Below are positions 25,214 to 34,543 of a stretch of DNA of 49,485 nucleotides, piece after piece. Every line of letters starts with the position of its first letter. The first letter of the stretch is position 1. The position numbers and the translations under genes were made by a program. The notes beneath the pieces were generated by a model, which saw only the letters and a program-made list of their open reading frames with translations, did no database searches and was not told the origin of the DNA. The DNA is from Candidatus Zixiibacteriota bacterium. Lineage in GTDB: Bacteria; Zixibacteria; MSB-5A5; GN15; FEB-12. The stretch spans positions 1 through 49,485 of the forward strand of contig JAVEYB010000003.1 in assembly GCA_034003725.1 (NCBI GenBank), written 5' to 3'.

Positions 25214-28126
25214 ATGAGACTCCGGTTTGCCATCATCTTCGGTATCACTGCCCTGGTACTCCTGGCCGCTGTCGATGCGGTCTCGGGCCCAGCCAAACTC
25301 TCGCCCCGGCTTCAATCGCTTGATCGCCGGGCCGCCGATAGTGACAGCCTGATCGAAGTGGTGGTTTTCCTTGAAGACCGATCGGCGCAGGACAATCTGC
25401 CTTACGCGGTCTCCCGGCCTCATATGAAGCGATCCGACCGCATCAAGTCCGTGCTTTCCCGGCTTTCGTCTGCCCGCGCCAACGGTTCATCAGAAATAGA
25501 AGACTTTCTCAATTCCTTTGGCCACGGTGAATCGCGCCGCTTCTGGATCGTCCCCGCGTACGCCGTGACGCTTCCGGTCAGTCGCATCGATGAGCTCGCT
25601 GCCATGGAAACGGTCCGGATGATCGTAGAGAACGTCTCTTTGTCCTTCGATGAGCCGGTCGACGTACTCGCCGCCGGTGAGTTGTCGACGTCGTCGGCGT
25701 CCACCCAATTGAACTTGCTCAACGTCCCGTATCTCTGGCAGCGCGGGCTCACCGGTTCCGGCCGGCTGGTCTGTTCGTTTGACACGGGCGTGGAAGGATC
25801 CCATCCGGCGCTCGCCTCCAAGTGGCGCGGAACTCACGCACCCGTTTCCGAATCGTGGTTCTCCCCGGTCAATCCAAACGCCACACCGTACGATGTCGCC
25901 GGCCACGGTACGCATACGATGGGAATAATGGTCGGCTCCAACGCCACCGACACGTTTGGTGTCGCCCCGGGCGCCGAGTGGATCACCGCCGGGGTGATCG
26001 ATCAGGGACGTACCTTCAATACTACGCTTGCCGACATTATCGCCGCCTTCCAGTGGGTTCTCAATCCTGACGGCGATGTCAATACAACTGACGACGTACC
26101 CGATGTAATTCTCAATAGCTGGGGTATACCCGCCGGCCTGTTCGCGCCCTGCGACCCGACCTTCTGGGGCGTCATCGACGCGGTCGAGGCTGCAGGCATC
26201 GTGACCGTATTCGCCGCCGGCAACGAGGGGCCCAACGCCCAGACTCTTCGCGATCCCGCCGACCGTGCCACCACTCCGCTGAACTCATTCTCCGTCGGGG
26301 CGGTTGACAACAGCCGGCAGATCGCATCCTTCTCCAGCCGTGGACCGTCGCGGTGCAGCCCCGGCGAGATCAAGCCTGAGGTCGTAGCCCCCGGCGTCAC
26401 CGTATACTCATCCACAAAGGGTGGAACCTATGCCTTCATGAGCGGCACCTCCATGGCGGCTCCTTATATTGCCGGCCTTGTTGCGCTCTGTCGGCAATAC
26501 AATCCCGATGCGACAGTTGAAGAGATCAAAAACGCGTTTCTGCAGTCCACCGTGGATCTTGGTCCGGTCGGCGAAGATAACGCCTACGGGCACGGTATTG
26601 TGGATGCTTCCCTGTTGCTCGAACATCTCCCGATGCCGGGCGGATATATGTTCGTCATGAATGGCGATCCGTACCTCCCCGACGGTGTCGCGCTCCCCGG
26701 CAATGACGTCTCCATGCAGATTCTGCTGACAAGCACGACCGGCAACGCCAACCAGATCACGGGCCGCCTGGTCAGCGACGACCCGGCGATCGCAAGCGTT
26801 CTGGACAGCATAAAAACTTTCTGGTTCGGTTCTGGAGCGACCACCGCCCTGAATCAAACCCCGTTCACGATCCGCCTCGCTGCAGACTTGGTCCATGGTT
26901 CGGAGGCAGACTTCACGTTGTACCTGGCGCTGGAGAACGGCACGGTTGTCGACACGCTGACGTTCGGAGTTACGGCCGGATATCCTTCGCCCGGCGCCAC
27001 CCTCGACCACGAAGGCGGCTCACTCCAGTGGACTGTTTCGGATTTCGGCCAGTACGGCTTCGCCGCCGGATCGATTTACAACCTCGGCGGCACGGGCTTC
27101 AGCGCTTTCGGTGGAGAGAACCTCCTGTATGAGGCCGGTATAGTGGTCGGCCGAAATTCGCTCCAGCTTGCCAGCTCCCTGCGCGCCGAAGACGGCGCGT
27201 TTCGCCCCAGCGACTTCACGCCGACTCGGGCAATTGCCTCCGCTCGCCAGGACGACGACGGCGCCGTGCATTACACCGCCGAGTTCGTAGATACGTACGC
27301 CGACATCCCCATTCCGGTCGCCATCCACCAGACGACCACTCACTTTACAAACGAAGTCTCCGGCGGCGTGGCCCTCGTTCGTTACCGGCTGATTAACGAC
27401 TCGATCGAACGCCTGACCCATGTCAGCTTCGGTTTCCTCGCTGATTTCGATCTCTCCGACCACGCTGACCGTCTTCAATTCGACCCGACCGCCGGCCTGC
27501 TCTGGCAGACCAACGATTCGGGGCTGCTGGTCGGTCTGCTGGCTCTGAATGGTCTCGATGCCTTCCACGGAATGTCCAATGGAGACGCCAAGTCGGGCTT
27601 TTCCGCCACCGAGCAGTATGACCTCATCAGCGCCGCTGTCAGCCGGATGGATGACTCCACAACCGGGGACATGATCATGATGATTTCGTCCGGCGAATTC
27701 GACATCGAGGTCGGTCAGTCGGTGGAAGTTGCGTTTGCTATCGTAGTCGGCCGCACGATCACCGAACTGTACGGCGCGGTCGAAGATGCCCGTCATGCGT
27801 ACGACATCTCTACACCGGTCGACGACGGTCGTCGCGATCAACTGCCTCAGGCCTTTGTGCTCGAGCAGAATTATCCCAACCCCTTCAATCCGGTTACGAC
27901 GATCGCCTTCTCGCTGCCGGCCGCGTCCGACGTTCGGCTCGAGGTCTTCAATACGCTCGGCCAGCGCGTCTCCGTGCTGCACAACGGCGCTCTCCCCGCG
28001 GGCTCCCACACGATCGAGTGGGACTCCACCGATGACGCCGGACGTACTGTCGCCTCAGGTGTCTATTTCTATCGTCTCTCCAGCGATACGCACGCCGACT
28101 CTCGCAAAATGATCCTTTTGAAATAA
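25214..28126 (+). CDS. secreted subtilisin-like (S8) protease with C-terminal sorting domain
   Basis: A 970-residue secreted serine protease. It has a signal peptide (about 1-22) and an inhibitor-like propeptide (about 25-150). The S8 catalytic domain has Asp190 (VCSFDTGVEG), His231 (GHGTHTMG), oxyanion Asn337 (AAGNEGPN) and Ser413 (SGTSMAAP). After a long beta-rich region comes a C-terminal domain beginning at about residue 877 (FVLEQNYPNPFNPVTT) and ending ASGVYFYRLS...RKMILLK. This is the FlgD-Ig/type A sorting domain used for secretion and surface anchoring in FCB bacteria. The ATG at 25214 is preceded by GGAGG; the in-frame ATG at 25202 lies within that site. The next gene carries the same C-terminal domain. 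Confidence 0.93.
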   Translation: MRLRFAIIFGITALVLLAAVDAVSGPAKLSPRLQSLDRRAADSDSLIEVVVFLEDRSAQDNLPYAVSRPHMKRSDRIKSVLSRLSSARANGSSEIEDFLNSFGHGESRRFWIVPAYAVTLPVSRIDELAAMETVRMIVENVSLSFDEPVDVLAAGELSTSSASTQLNLLNVPYLWQRGLTGSGRLVCSFDTGVEGSHPALASKWRGTHAPVSESWFSPVNPNATPYDVAGHGTHTMGIMVGSNATDTFGVAPGAEWITAGVIDQGRTFNTTLADIIAAFQWVLNPDGDVNTTDDVPDVILNSWGIPAGLFAPCDPTFWGVIDAVEAAGIVTVFAAGNEGPNAQTLRDPADRATTPLNSFSVGAVDNSRQIASFSSRGPSRCSPGEIKPEVVAPGVTVYSSTKGGTYAFMSGTSMAAPYIAGLVALCRQYNPDATVEEIKNAFLQSTVDLGPVGEDNAYGHGIVDASLLLEHLPMPGGYMFVMNGDPYLPDGVALPGNDVSMQILLTSTTGNANQITGRLVSDDPAIASVLDSIKTFWFGSGATTALNQTPFTIRLAADLVHGSEADFTLYLALENGTVVDTLTFGVTAGYPSPGATLDHEGGSLQWTVSDFGQYGFAAGSIYNLGGTGFSAFGGENLLYEAGIVVGRNSLQLASSLRAEDGAFRPSDFTPTRAIASARQDDDGAVHYTAEFVDTYADIPIPVAIHQTTTHFTNEVSGGVALVRYRLINDSIERLTHVSFGFLADFDLSDHADRLQFDPTAGLLWQTNDSGLLVGLLALNGLDAFHGMSNGDAKSGFSATEQYDLISAAVSRMDDSTTGDMIMMISSGEFDIEVGQSVEVAFAIVVGRTITELYGAVEDARHAYDISTPVDDGRRDQLPQAFVLEQNYPNPFNPVTTIAFSLPAASDVRLEVFNTLGQRVSVLHNGALPAGSHTIEWDSTDDAGRTVASGVYFYRLSSDTHADSRKMILLK

Positions 28127-28159
28127 CCCCTCGCCGGACTATATTACCTTTCACAAACA

Positions 28160-28177
28160 CAGGACGGATTCGTCCTG
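28160..28177 (+). other. short hairpin between the two protease genes
   Basis: Perfect 7-bp stem CAGGACG-GATT-CGTCCTG without a T-run. It could be a weak terminator, an mRNA-stabilising element or chance. Confidence 0.4.
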
Positions 28178-28201
28178 CTGCACCAGAAGTCACGAAGAGG
28201 T

Positions 28202-30988
28202 ATGATCGGTATGGAGAGGTCCAACAGGTTGTCTACCGCCGCTGTCTGTATCGCCGTCGTTGTAGCTTTGGTTTCATCTGCAATCGGCCGGCCGCCCTCC
28301 GACGAAGCTATCGCGAAATGGAAGGCTGAAGGCGTCTACGAAGAGAAGATTGCGCAGTGGCAGGATTTCCTGAAACGCGAAGGACTGCACCTGTCAACGT
28401 GGACCCCTGAGCAGCTTCAGCGGTACGCCAAAGACGCCGGACTCGATGACAACGATCCTACCGATGTAGACACGATCAACTTGTGTGTTATCATCGTCGA
28501 TTTTTCGGACAATCAACTGAGCTGGGGGTTGGTTCGCGGAGACAGCACCGCTTTCGACTCGGTGTTGTTCGGCGACGGTCAGGACGGGCGCCCGCTCAAC
28601 CCCACCGGATCGATGACAGATTATTACCTCGAAGTGTCGTACGGCCAATTGTATGTAACAGGGAAGTGCTACGGGCCTTTCCGTATGCCCGAAACGTACG
28701 TGCATTATACCTGGATAGACGACGGCCTGTCCCGAGGTTCGGAACTCGCTACTGATGCCGCGGTGGCAGCCAATAACGTTATCGACTACACCCAGCACGG
28801 AACCCCCGGGCTCGGCATGCATGGGCTGACGATAATCCATGCCGGGCTCGGCGCCGAAAGCGGTGCAACAGGGATTTGGTCCCATGCTGCGGATATCGGG
28901 ACCGCCCTCACATTGGACGGAGTAGCCATCGTTGACTATATCATGAATCCGGAAGAAGTTCCCGGTGGTGGGCTGTCGCCCATCGGGGTCTTCTGCCACG
29001 AATACGGTCATACGTTGGGCTGGCCGGACTACTACGACACCCAGTACAACCCCGGATCATCCGGACTCGGCCGGTGGTGCCTGATGGCCTCCGGCAGCTA
29101 CAACGGCAATTCAATGCGACCGGCCCATCCAAACGGCCGGGCGAAACAATTCAGGGGCTGGCTGCCCGCGGTCGAAGTCCTCAGCAACATGAGTCAGGTC
29201 GAGATCGCTCCTCTTTCGACGACCCCGTCCGCCTACTACATGAGCAACCAGCCGGGTTACGCGGCGGAGCCTGAGCGGTTTTTTGTGGAGAATCGCCAGC
29301 CGTATGGATTCGATGAGGCGCTGCCCGGATTTGGGTTGTTGATCTATCACCAGGACTTTTCCCAGCCCAACAATAACAACCCCAACGCCTATCAGGTTGG
29401 CGTGGTTCAGGCCGACGGTCTCTGGAGTATGAATTTCGGCGGCAGCAGCGGTGACGGCGGCGATCCGTTTCCCGGTACAACCAACAACCGCGAGTTGCAC
29501 GCCTATAGCTATCCGAACACCCACCTGAACACCGGCGACACTACGCAAATCGGAATCTGGAATATCTCAGACTCCGATTCGCTCATGTATGCTGATCTCG
29601 ATGTCACCTGGTCGCGTCCGTGGCTGGTCTTCACCGGAAGCGATTCGCTCGTGTTCACCGAACAGGCCGGGGACGGCGACGGATACTTCGAGGCGGGGGA
29701 GACCGTTGCGTTCAACTGCCGTGTCAAAAACCTGATGCGCAACGCGGCGTACGCAACCGTTACTCTTTCCGCCGACGCCCCGGAATTGCAGTTCGTCACC
29801 AACGGCGTGCTCACCGATTTACTCCTGTCGCCGTTGAATCGACCACGGCTGGCGGAACCGATCGTCTTTTCGATTCCGTCGGACTTCGAAACCCGCAACG
29901 TCAATTTCACGCTCTCGTTTGAGATCGACTCCACCATATCGGCCCTCAGCCAGTTTCATTTCGAGTTCCAGTTCCAGCGGCTGATCGGGACGCCGGAGCT
30001 CCTCATCGTCGACGATGACAACGGCGTCGACAGCGAGGAGCCGCTCAAGGACATTTTCGACCGTCTCGGGATCGGATACGCGATATGGGAAAGCCAGGAT
30101 GCGGCCGACGCTCCGGACTCGCTGGACCTGATGGAATTCCCGTACGTGTTCTGGATTACGGGTCCGCCGCACCTCGACTGGGCGGCCGATGGGCAGATCG
30201 GCGTCGACGATCGGGCGGCAATTCGCGGTTTCCTCAATCACGGCGGGAACCTCTGTATTTCCTCTGCGTCAACAGCAGAGATACAGGACGAGTACGCTCC
30301 GACCTTCTTGAGTGACTATCTGCACGCCGGATATCCGGGAACCAACACCGAGGGCAAGCCAACGGGCATACTCGGCCTTGCCGGCAATGCCATCGGCGGC
30401 GACCTGGTCAGCTTCGAGGTCGACCCGTACGCGCCGGGCTTCTGGTGCAACCGCCTGACCGCCGTTAACGGCGGCTCGGAAGCATTCACGGGTATCTTCC
30501 AGTCGGGCACCATGGGCGTTACCTACAGCGGCGCCTTTCGTACCGTGCTGATGAGTTGCCCGATCGAGTACCTCGCTGCGGTGCCCTCTTTCGGGGAAGA
30601 CTACAAGTCCGTCGACACGCTCGTCGCTCGAATCATGCAGTTCTTCGGTCGGATCCCCACCGATGTCGGTGAGGGAGAGGGGATCGAAATTCCGGAATCA
30701 TTCTCGCTCGATCAGAACTACCCGAACCCGTTCAACCCAACCACCACGATTTCGTATGCGATCAGCCCCGCCGCCGGCGGCGGTCCTCAGCGGACACAAT
30801 TGGTCGTGTATAACGCTCTCGGTCAGAGAGTCAGAACATTAGTCGATAAACTCCAGTATCCCGGCGGTTACGTCGTAGATTGGAACGGGACCGACGATGC
30901 CGGGCGGAAGGTCTCGACCGGCGTCTACCTCTACCGATTGACGCGCGGAGATCAAAGTGAAACTCGGAAAATGATCCTATTGAAGTAA
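28202..30988 (+). CDS. secreted M6-type metalloprotease with GATase1-like and sorting domains
   Basis: A 928-residue secreted protein. The signal peptide is at about 10-32 (TAAVCIAVVVALVSSAIG). The zinc site is CHEYGHTLGWPDYYD with His266 and Glu267, which fits the immune-inhibitor-A/M6 family (HExxHxxGxxD). A beta domain follows (about 475-590). Next is an alpha/beta region (about 600-820; ELLIVDDDNG, PYVFWITG, IRGFLNHGGNLCISS, RTVLMSCPIEYL) resembling a class I amidotransferase/ThuA fold. The C-terminus is the sorting domain (SLDQNYPNPFNPTTTISY to TRKMILLK). ATG 28202 has GAGG too close, so the ATG at 28211, ten bases from it, may be the true start. It lies 75 bp behind the subtilase. Confidence 0.88.
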   Translation: MIGMERSNRLSTAAVCIAVVVALVSSAIGRPPSDEAIAKWKAEGVYEEKIAQWQDFLKREGLHLSTWTPEQLQRYAKDAGLDDNDPTDVDTINLCVIIVDFSDNQLSWGLVRGDSTAFDSVLFGDGQDGRPLNPTGSMTDYYLEVSYGQLYVTGKCYGPFRMPETYVHYTWIDDGLSRGSELATDAAVAANNVIDYTQHGTPGLGMHGLTIIHAGLGAESGATGIWSHAADIGTALTLDGVAIVDYIMNPEEVPGGGLSPIGVFCHEYGHTLGWPDYYDTQYNPGSSGLGRWCLMASGSYNGNSMRPAHPNGRAKQFRGWLPAVEVLSNMSQVEIAPLSTTPSAYYMSNQPGYAAEPERFFVENRQPYGFDEALPGFGLLIYHQDFSQPNNNNPNAYQVGVVQADGLWSMNFGGSSGDGGDPFPGTTNNRELHAYSYPNTHLNTGDTTQIGIWNISDSDSLMYADLDVTWSRPWLVFTGSDSLVFTEQAGDGDGYFEAGETVAFNCRVKNLMRNAAYATVTLSADAPELQFVTNGVLTDLLLSPLNRPRLAEPIVFSIPSDFETRNVNFTLSFEIDSTISALSQFHFEFQFQRLIGTPELLIVDDDNGVDSEEPLKDIFDRLGIGYAIWESQDAADAPDSLDLMEFPYVFWITGPPHLDWAADGQIGVDDRAAIRGFLNHGGNLCISSASTAEIQDEYAPTFLSDYLHAGYPGTNTEGKPTGILGLAGNAIGGDLVSFEVDPYAPGFWCNRLTAVNGGSEAFTGIFQSGTMGVTYSGAFRTVLMSCPIEYLAAVPSFGEDYKSVDTLVARIMQFFGRIPTDVGEGEGIEIPESFSLDQNYPNPFNPTTTISYAISPAAGGGPQRTQLVVYNALGQRVRTLVDKLQYPGGYVVDWNGTDDAGRKVSTGVYLYRLTRGDQSETRKMILLK

Positions 30989-31016
30989 AAGATGATTTCA
31001 TCTACGTTTTTATTCC

Positions 31017-31048
31017 AAGCCGCCCGGATACGGGCGGCTTATTTATTG
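31017..31048 (+). terminator. intrinsic terminator after the M6 protease gene
   Basis: Perfect 10-bp stem AAGCCGCCCG-GATA-CGGGCGGCTT (31017-31040) followed by ATTTATT. Confidence 0.85.
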
Positions 31049-31091
31049 CCTTCCAATAGATTAAAAACGTGAAAAAATTCTCATATTTCGC

Positions 31092-31119
31092 TTGACTCCT
31101 GCCGAAATACTAGTATAAT
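31092..31119 (+). promoter_or_regulatory. promoter of the fur-feoAB operon
   Basis: TTGACT (31092-31097), 16-bp spacer and a perfect TATAAT (31114-31119). The predicted start near 31126 lies inside the Fur box and gives a leader of about 55 nt. Confidence 0.8.
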
Positions 31120-31120
31120 C

Positions 31121-31139
31121 GAAAATGAAAATCGTTTTC
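31121..31139 (+). promoter_or_regulatory. Fur box over the transcription start of fur-feoAB
   Basis: GAAAATGAAAATCGTTTTC matches 15 of 19 positions of the classical Fur consensus GATAATGATAATCATTATC and contains the palindrome TGAAAA-TCG-TTTTCA. Its position immediately after the -10 fits iron-dependent repression of the operon and autoregulation by its first gene. Confidence 0.8.
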
Positions 31140-31181
31140 AATTAAATCGAGTAATTGAGAACATAATAGGACCATGGCACG

Positions 31182-31637
31182 ATGAGAGAGTTCCTCAAAA
31201 CCAAGGGCTTCAAGATGACTCCGCAGCGGGAGTTGATCTTTCGCTCCTTTTTCGCCATGGGCAAACACGTCTCGGTCGATGAGTTGTACGACAAAGTGCG
31301 TCAGGCGGACTCATCGGTCGGCTACTCAACCGTCTGGCGAAATCTCAAATTGATCTGCAGAGTCGGACTCGCCGAGGAAGTGAACCTGGGAGACGGCGTG
31401 ACGCGGTATGACCGTGTCACCGAAACGCCTCACGGCCACTTTTATTGCGTCGAGTGCAAGAAGCTCACCGAGTTCGGCATGGACAACATAGTCGGCCAAT
31501 TGGCTATCATTTCCCGCGACTATGACTTTGTTCCGTCGGGATTCAAGATAGAAATTCAAGGGCGCTGCCGGGCGTGCCGCGAGAAACTGGCCATCGATCA
31601 CACCACCGATGCAAGCGCGGAGGCACACAGGGCATGA
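31182..31637 (+). CDS. fur: Fur-family metal-dependent repressor
   Basis: A 151-residue Fur-family regulator. The N-terminal winged helix contains KMTPQRELIFRSF and GYSTVWRNLKLICRVGLAEE. The C-terminal metal and dimer domain has HGHFYCVECKK and a second Cys pair, CRAC, forming the structural zinc site. Fur represses iron-uptake genes when loaded with Fe2+. The adjacent feoAB and the Fur box at its own promoter favour Fur over PerR or Zur, though the sequence alone does not exclude these. Its stop overlaps the feoA start (ATGA). Confidence 0.9.
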   Translation: MREFLKTKGFKMTPQRELIFRSFFAMGKHVSVDELYDKVRQADSSVGYSTVWRNLKLICRVGLAEEVNLGDGVTRYDRVTETPHGHFYCVECKKLTEFGMDNIVGQLAIISRDYDFVPSGFKIEIQGRCRACREKLAIDHTTDASAEAHRA

Positions 31638-31864
31638 CCGTACTCAGCAAACTCACCCCCGGACAACGAGCGCGCGTTGTCGGCTACGCCGAAGACTCGC
31701 CGTTGGTGCGCCGGCTCACCGAACTTGGATTGATTCCGGGCCGCGAAATCCGGTACGTGCGTAATGCGCCGCTTCGTGATCCGCTCGAAATTCAGATCGG
31801 CGCCAGCTATCTGTCTTTGCGACACGCCGACGCCTCGCTGGTTGCCGTAGAACTGGAAGACTGA
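31634..31864 (+). CDS. feoA: ferrous iron transport protein A (FeoA)
   Basis: A 76-residue SH3-like cytoplasmic protein that supports FeoB. Typical features are LSKLTPGQRARVVGY, the RRLTELGLIPGREIRYVRNAPLRDP core, and IQIGASYLSLRHADASLVAVE at the end. The ATG at 31634 overlaps the fur stop by 4 nt. An upstream in-frame start inside fur would add 20 non-homologous residues. Confidence 0.93.
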   Translation: MTVLSKLTPGQRARVVGYAEDSPLVRRLTELGLIPGREIRYVRNAPLRDPLEIQIGASYLSLRHADASLVAVELED

Positions 31865-31898
31865 TCGTCCGGGCCGACGCCCGGCGCCGGTGTCGCGT

Positions 31899-34313
31899 AT
31901 GCTACAGCCCGCCCGATCTACCGCCTCCCGTACCACGACGGTCGCCATCTGCGGCAATCCCAATTGCGGAAAAACAACGATTTTCAACGCTATCACCGGG
32001 CTGCGCCAGCGGGTCGGCAACTACCCCGGCGTGACGGTGGAAAAGGTGTCCGGCGATTTCCGCCTCGACCGCTTCCCCGACAAAACGTTCTGTCTGCTTG
32101 ACATCCCCGGCAGCTACTCACTGGCTGCCTTTTCTCCCGACGAGTACATCGCCGCCCGGGCCCTGTTCGGCGCGATCGACGGAGAACCGGCCCCCGATGT
32201 CATCGTGTGTGTGATCGATGCCACGCAGCTCGAGCGCGGCTTATACCTGCTGTTCCAGGTGATGCAGATCGGACGGCCCGTAGTCGTGGCGCTGAACATG
32301 ATCGATCTCGCTCTCCGAAAAGGTCTGGTCATCGACACGAAAAAGCTCTCGACTCAACTCGGCGGCGTGCCGGTCGTCAATGTCATCGGCAGCCGTCGCG
32401 AAGGAATCGACGACCTCAAGGCCGCAATCGGCGAGGTCTCCGCCGCGCAGCATCAAAACGATGTGCGCTTCTACGATCGTGATGTGGAACAGGCGATAGA
32501 CGACATAGCCGCTGGCGGCAATGACGGCTATTGCACCCGGGCCGAATACGTCCGGGTATTGTTCGATGTCGATGGCCCCGCGGAGAAGGCGTTTCTGGCC
32601 AATCACGACCCCAATTTGGTGCGGACGATTGAGGCGGGTCGCGCCCGCCTTCGCGATCGCTTCGGCACGCTGTCGGCAGCCGAAACGGCGCCGCTTACAC
32701 AACGGGCGGCTGCCATTCGCGGCGAGGTAGTCAAAGCCGGCAAAGCCCGCAAGTCGCGCTCCGACCGAATCGATACGATCGTTCTGCATCCTGTCGTCGG
32801 CCCCGTGTTGTTGCTCTTGATCATGACATTGATGTTCCAGTCGGTGTTCAGCTGGGCCGAGCCGGTCATGAATCTGGTGGACGGCATGTTCGGGTGGCTT
32901 GCGAATCTCGTGGCCGGTTCCATGGACGATGGACCGCTGCGGTCTTTGCTTACCGACGGCATTATCGGTGGTGTTGGATCAGTCGTCATCTTCCTGCCGC
33001 AGATCGTCATTCTGTTTTTGTTCATTTCGCTGATCGAGGATTCCGGCTACATGCCCCGCGCCGCCTTTCTCGTCGACCGCCTGTTCGGCTGGTGCGGGTT
33101 GTCGGGAAAATCGTTCATCCCCATGTTGTCGTCGTTCGCCTGCGCCGTACCCGGCATTATGGCGACGCGAACGATCGAGGACCGGAAGCTGCGGCTGATA
33201 ACCATCATGGTGTCGCCGCTGATGGCCTGCTCGGCGCGCCTGCCCGTCTACGCCATCATGATTGCCGCGTTCATCCCGCACCGCACGTATGCGGGCATCT
33301 TAAACTCACAGGGACTGGTGCTGACCAGTCTTTACCTGCTGGGGATTGTTGTGGCGGTCCTCGTCTCGTTTACGCTGAAGAAACTCGTGTTCCGTTCCGA
33401 CCGGAGCTCTTTCGTCATGGAACTGCCGTCATACAAGGTTCCGACACCGGATTCGGTGCTTATTCGTGTGTACAACCGGGCGCGCTCTTTTCTCGTGCGG
33501 GCCGGGACGGTCATCGCAGCCATCACCATTATCGTCTGGGCCTTGAGCTACTATCCACGCTCGTCCTCGATTGTCGCCCAATATGAGGTCGCTCAAGCGG
33601 CTGCGGAGACTTCTCACGCCGATGAGCTTGCCCTACTCGAACCCCCGTTGCAGGAAGCGCTGGCGGCGCTTGAGCCGGTTCGACGCGCCGAATTCGCCGC
33701 TTTCATGAGCAGCCTCACCGAAACCGCATCGGATGCGGATGCCGCACGTGTTCGCGCCGCGTTTGACCCTCGGTCAGATGCCGAACAGCGCGCCGCCGAT
33801 CTGGCTCTGCAGCGACACCTGCTTTCCATCGCACACGAGCTCCGGCTCAGCGAACTCGAACGCGAAATGGCGGGCGCCCTGCTCCGCCACTCGTACTTCG
33901 CCCGAGCCGGCAAAGCGCTTGAACCGATCTTCGTGCATCTCGGCTGGGACTGGAAAATTACCATGGCCGTGCTCGCGTCGTTCCCCGCGCGCGAGGTGAT
34001 TATTGCCACGCTCGGGACAATCTACAATCTCGGAGGGGATGTCGACGAAAGCTCCGGATCGTTGGTTGACAAGATGCGGCGAGCGACATGGGAAGACGGC
34101 CCCCGCACGGGAGAACGGGTCTTTTCGCCGGCGGTAGCGCTGTCGGTAATGGTTTTCTTCGCCCTGTGTTGTCAGTGCGGCGCCACCGTGGTCACGATCC
34201 GCCAGGAAGCGGGAGGGTGGATTTATGCGGTCGCGACCTTTGCATACATGACTACGTTGGCGTTTGTGGGGGCCTTTGTCACCTACAACCTTTTTACCTG
34301 GCTGGGCTACTGA
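31899..34313 (+). CDS. feoB: ferrous iron transporter FeoB with a large C-terminal insertion
   Basis: An 804-residue Fe2+ permease. The N-terminal G domain has G1 GNPNCGKTT (from residue 19), followed by NYPGVTVEK, DIPGSYSL and LNMID. The membrane part has two gate repeats, including GKSFIPMLSSFACAVPGIMATR and FPAREVIIATLGTIYN. Between the membrane segment ending at ALSYYPR (about residue 552) and LRHSYFARAGKALEPIF (about 662) there is an Ala/Glu/Arg-rich, probably helical insertion of about 105 residues, longer than usual. GTG 31890 and ATG 31899 are alternative starts. It is 34 bp after feoA and overlaps the next gene by one base. Confidence 0.95.
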   Translation: MLQPARSTASRTTTVAICGNPNCGKTTIFNAITGLRQRVGNYPGVTVEKVSGDFRLDRFPDKTFCLLDIPGSYSLAAFSPDEYIAARALFGAIDGEPAPDVIVCVIDATQLERGLYLLFQVMQIGRPVVVALNMIDLALRKGLVIDTKKLSTQLGGVPVVNVIGSRREGIDDLKAAIGEVSAAQHQNDVRFYDRDVEQAIDDIAAGGNDGYCTRAEYVRVLFDVDGPAEKAFLANHDPNLVRTIEAGRARLRDRFGTLSAAETAPLTQRAAAIRGEVVKAGKARKSRSDRIDTIVLHPVVGPVLLLLIMTLMFQSVFSWAEPVMNLVDGMFGWLANLVAGSMDDGPLRSLLTDGIIGGVGSVVIFLPQIVILFLFISLIEDSGYMPRAAFLVDRLFGWCGLSGKSFIPMLSSFACAVPGIMATRTIEDRKLRLITIMVSPLMACSARLPVYAIMIAAFIPHRTYAGILNSQGLVLTSLYLLGIVVAVLVSFTLKKLVFRSDRSSFVMELPSYKVPTPDSVLIRVYNRARSFLVRAGTVIAAITIIVWALSYYPRSSSIVAQYEVAQAAAETSHADELALLEPPLQEALAALEPVRRAEFAAFMSSLTETASDADAARVRAAFDPRSDAEQRAADLALQRHLLSIAHELRLSELEREMAGALLRHSYFARAGKALEPIFVHLGWDWKITMAVLASFPAREVIIATLGTIYNLGGDVDESSGSLVDKMRRATWEDGPRTGERVFSPAVALSVMVFFALCCQCGATVVTIRQEAGGWIYAVATFAYMTTLAFVGAFVTYNLFTWLGY

Positions 34314-34495
34314 TGGACATACTCTGGCAACAGATCACCACCGGTGTCCTCCTTGCCGGCGCCGCCCTTTATCTGGCATTCAGATTCATCAGGCGGCGCC
34401 GGGAAAAAGGATGCTGTCCCGGATGTAAGGTCGGCCGGATCGTCCGGCCTCAGGCAACCTTTGAAGAAAGAGATCGGCAGTCGCCTTCGCGTTGA
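34313..34495 (+). CDS. FeoB-associated Cys-rich membrane protein
   Basis: A 60-residue protein: one N-terminal membrane helix (ITTGVLLAGAALYLAFRFI), a basic stretch RRRREKG, then CCPGC. This matches the small FeoB-associated Cys-rich proteins often encoded directly after feoB, whose biochemical role is unclear. Its ATG overlaps the feoB stop (ATGA arrangement), indicating translational coupling. Three cysteines near the cytoplasmic face could bind iron or another metal. The -35 of the following operon overlaps its stop codon. Confidence 0.85.
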   Translation: MDILWQQITTGVLLAGAALYLAFRFIRRRREKGCCPGCKVGRIVRPQATFEERDRQSPSR

Positions 34496-34521
34496 CACGT
34501 GCCGGCTCCCGAGCCTATATT
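34492..34521 (+). promoter_or_regulatory. promoter of the ecfT-truA-pur operon
   Basis: Perfect TTGACA (34492-34497), 18-bp spacer and TATATT (34516-34521). The leader would be about 16 nt. The -35 overlaps the last codons of the Cys-rich protein gene. Confidence 0.65.
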
Positions 34522-34543
34522 CCCTGCGACTGATTGTCGCACT

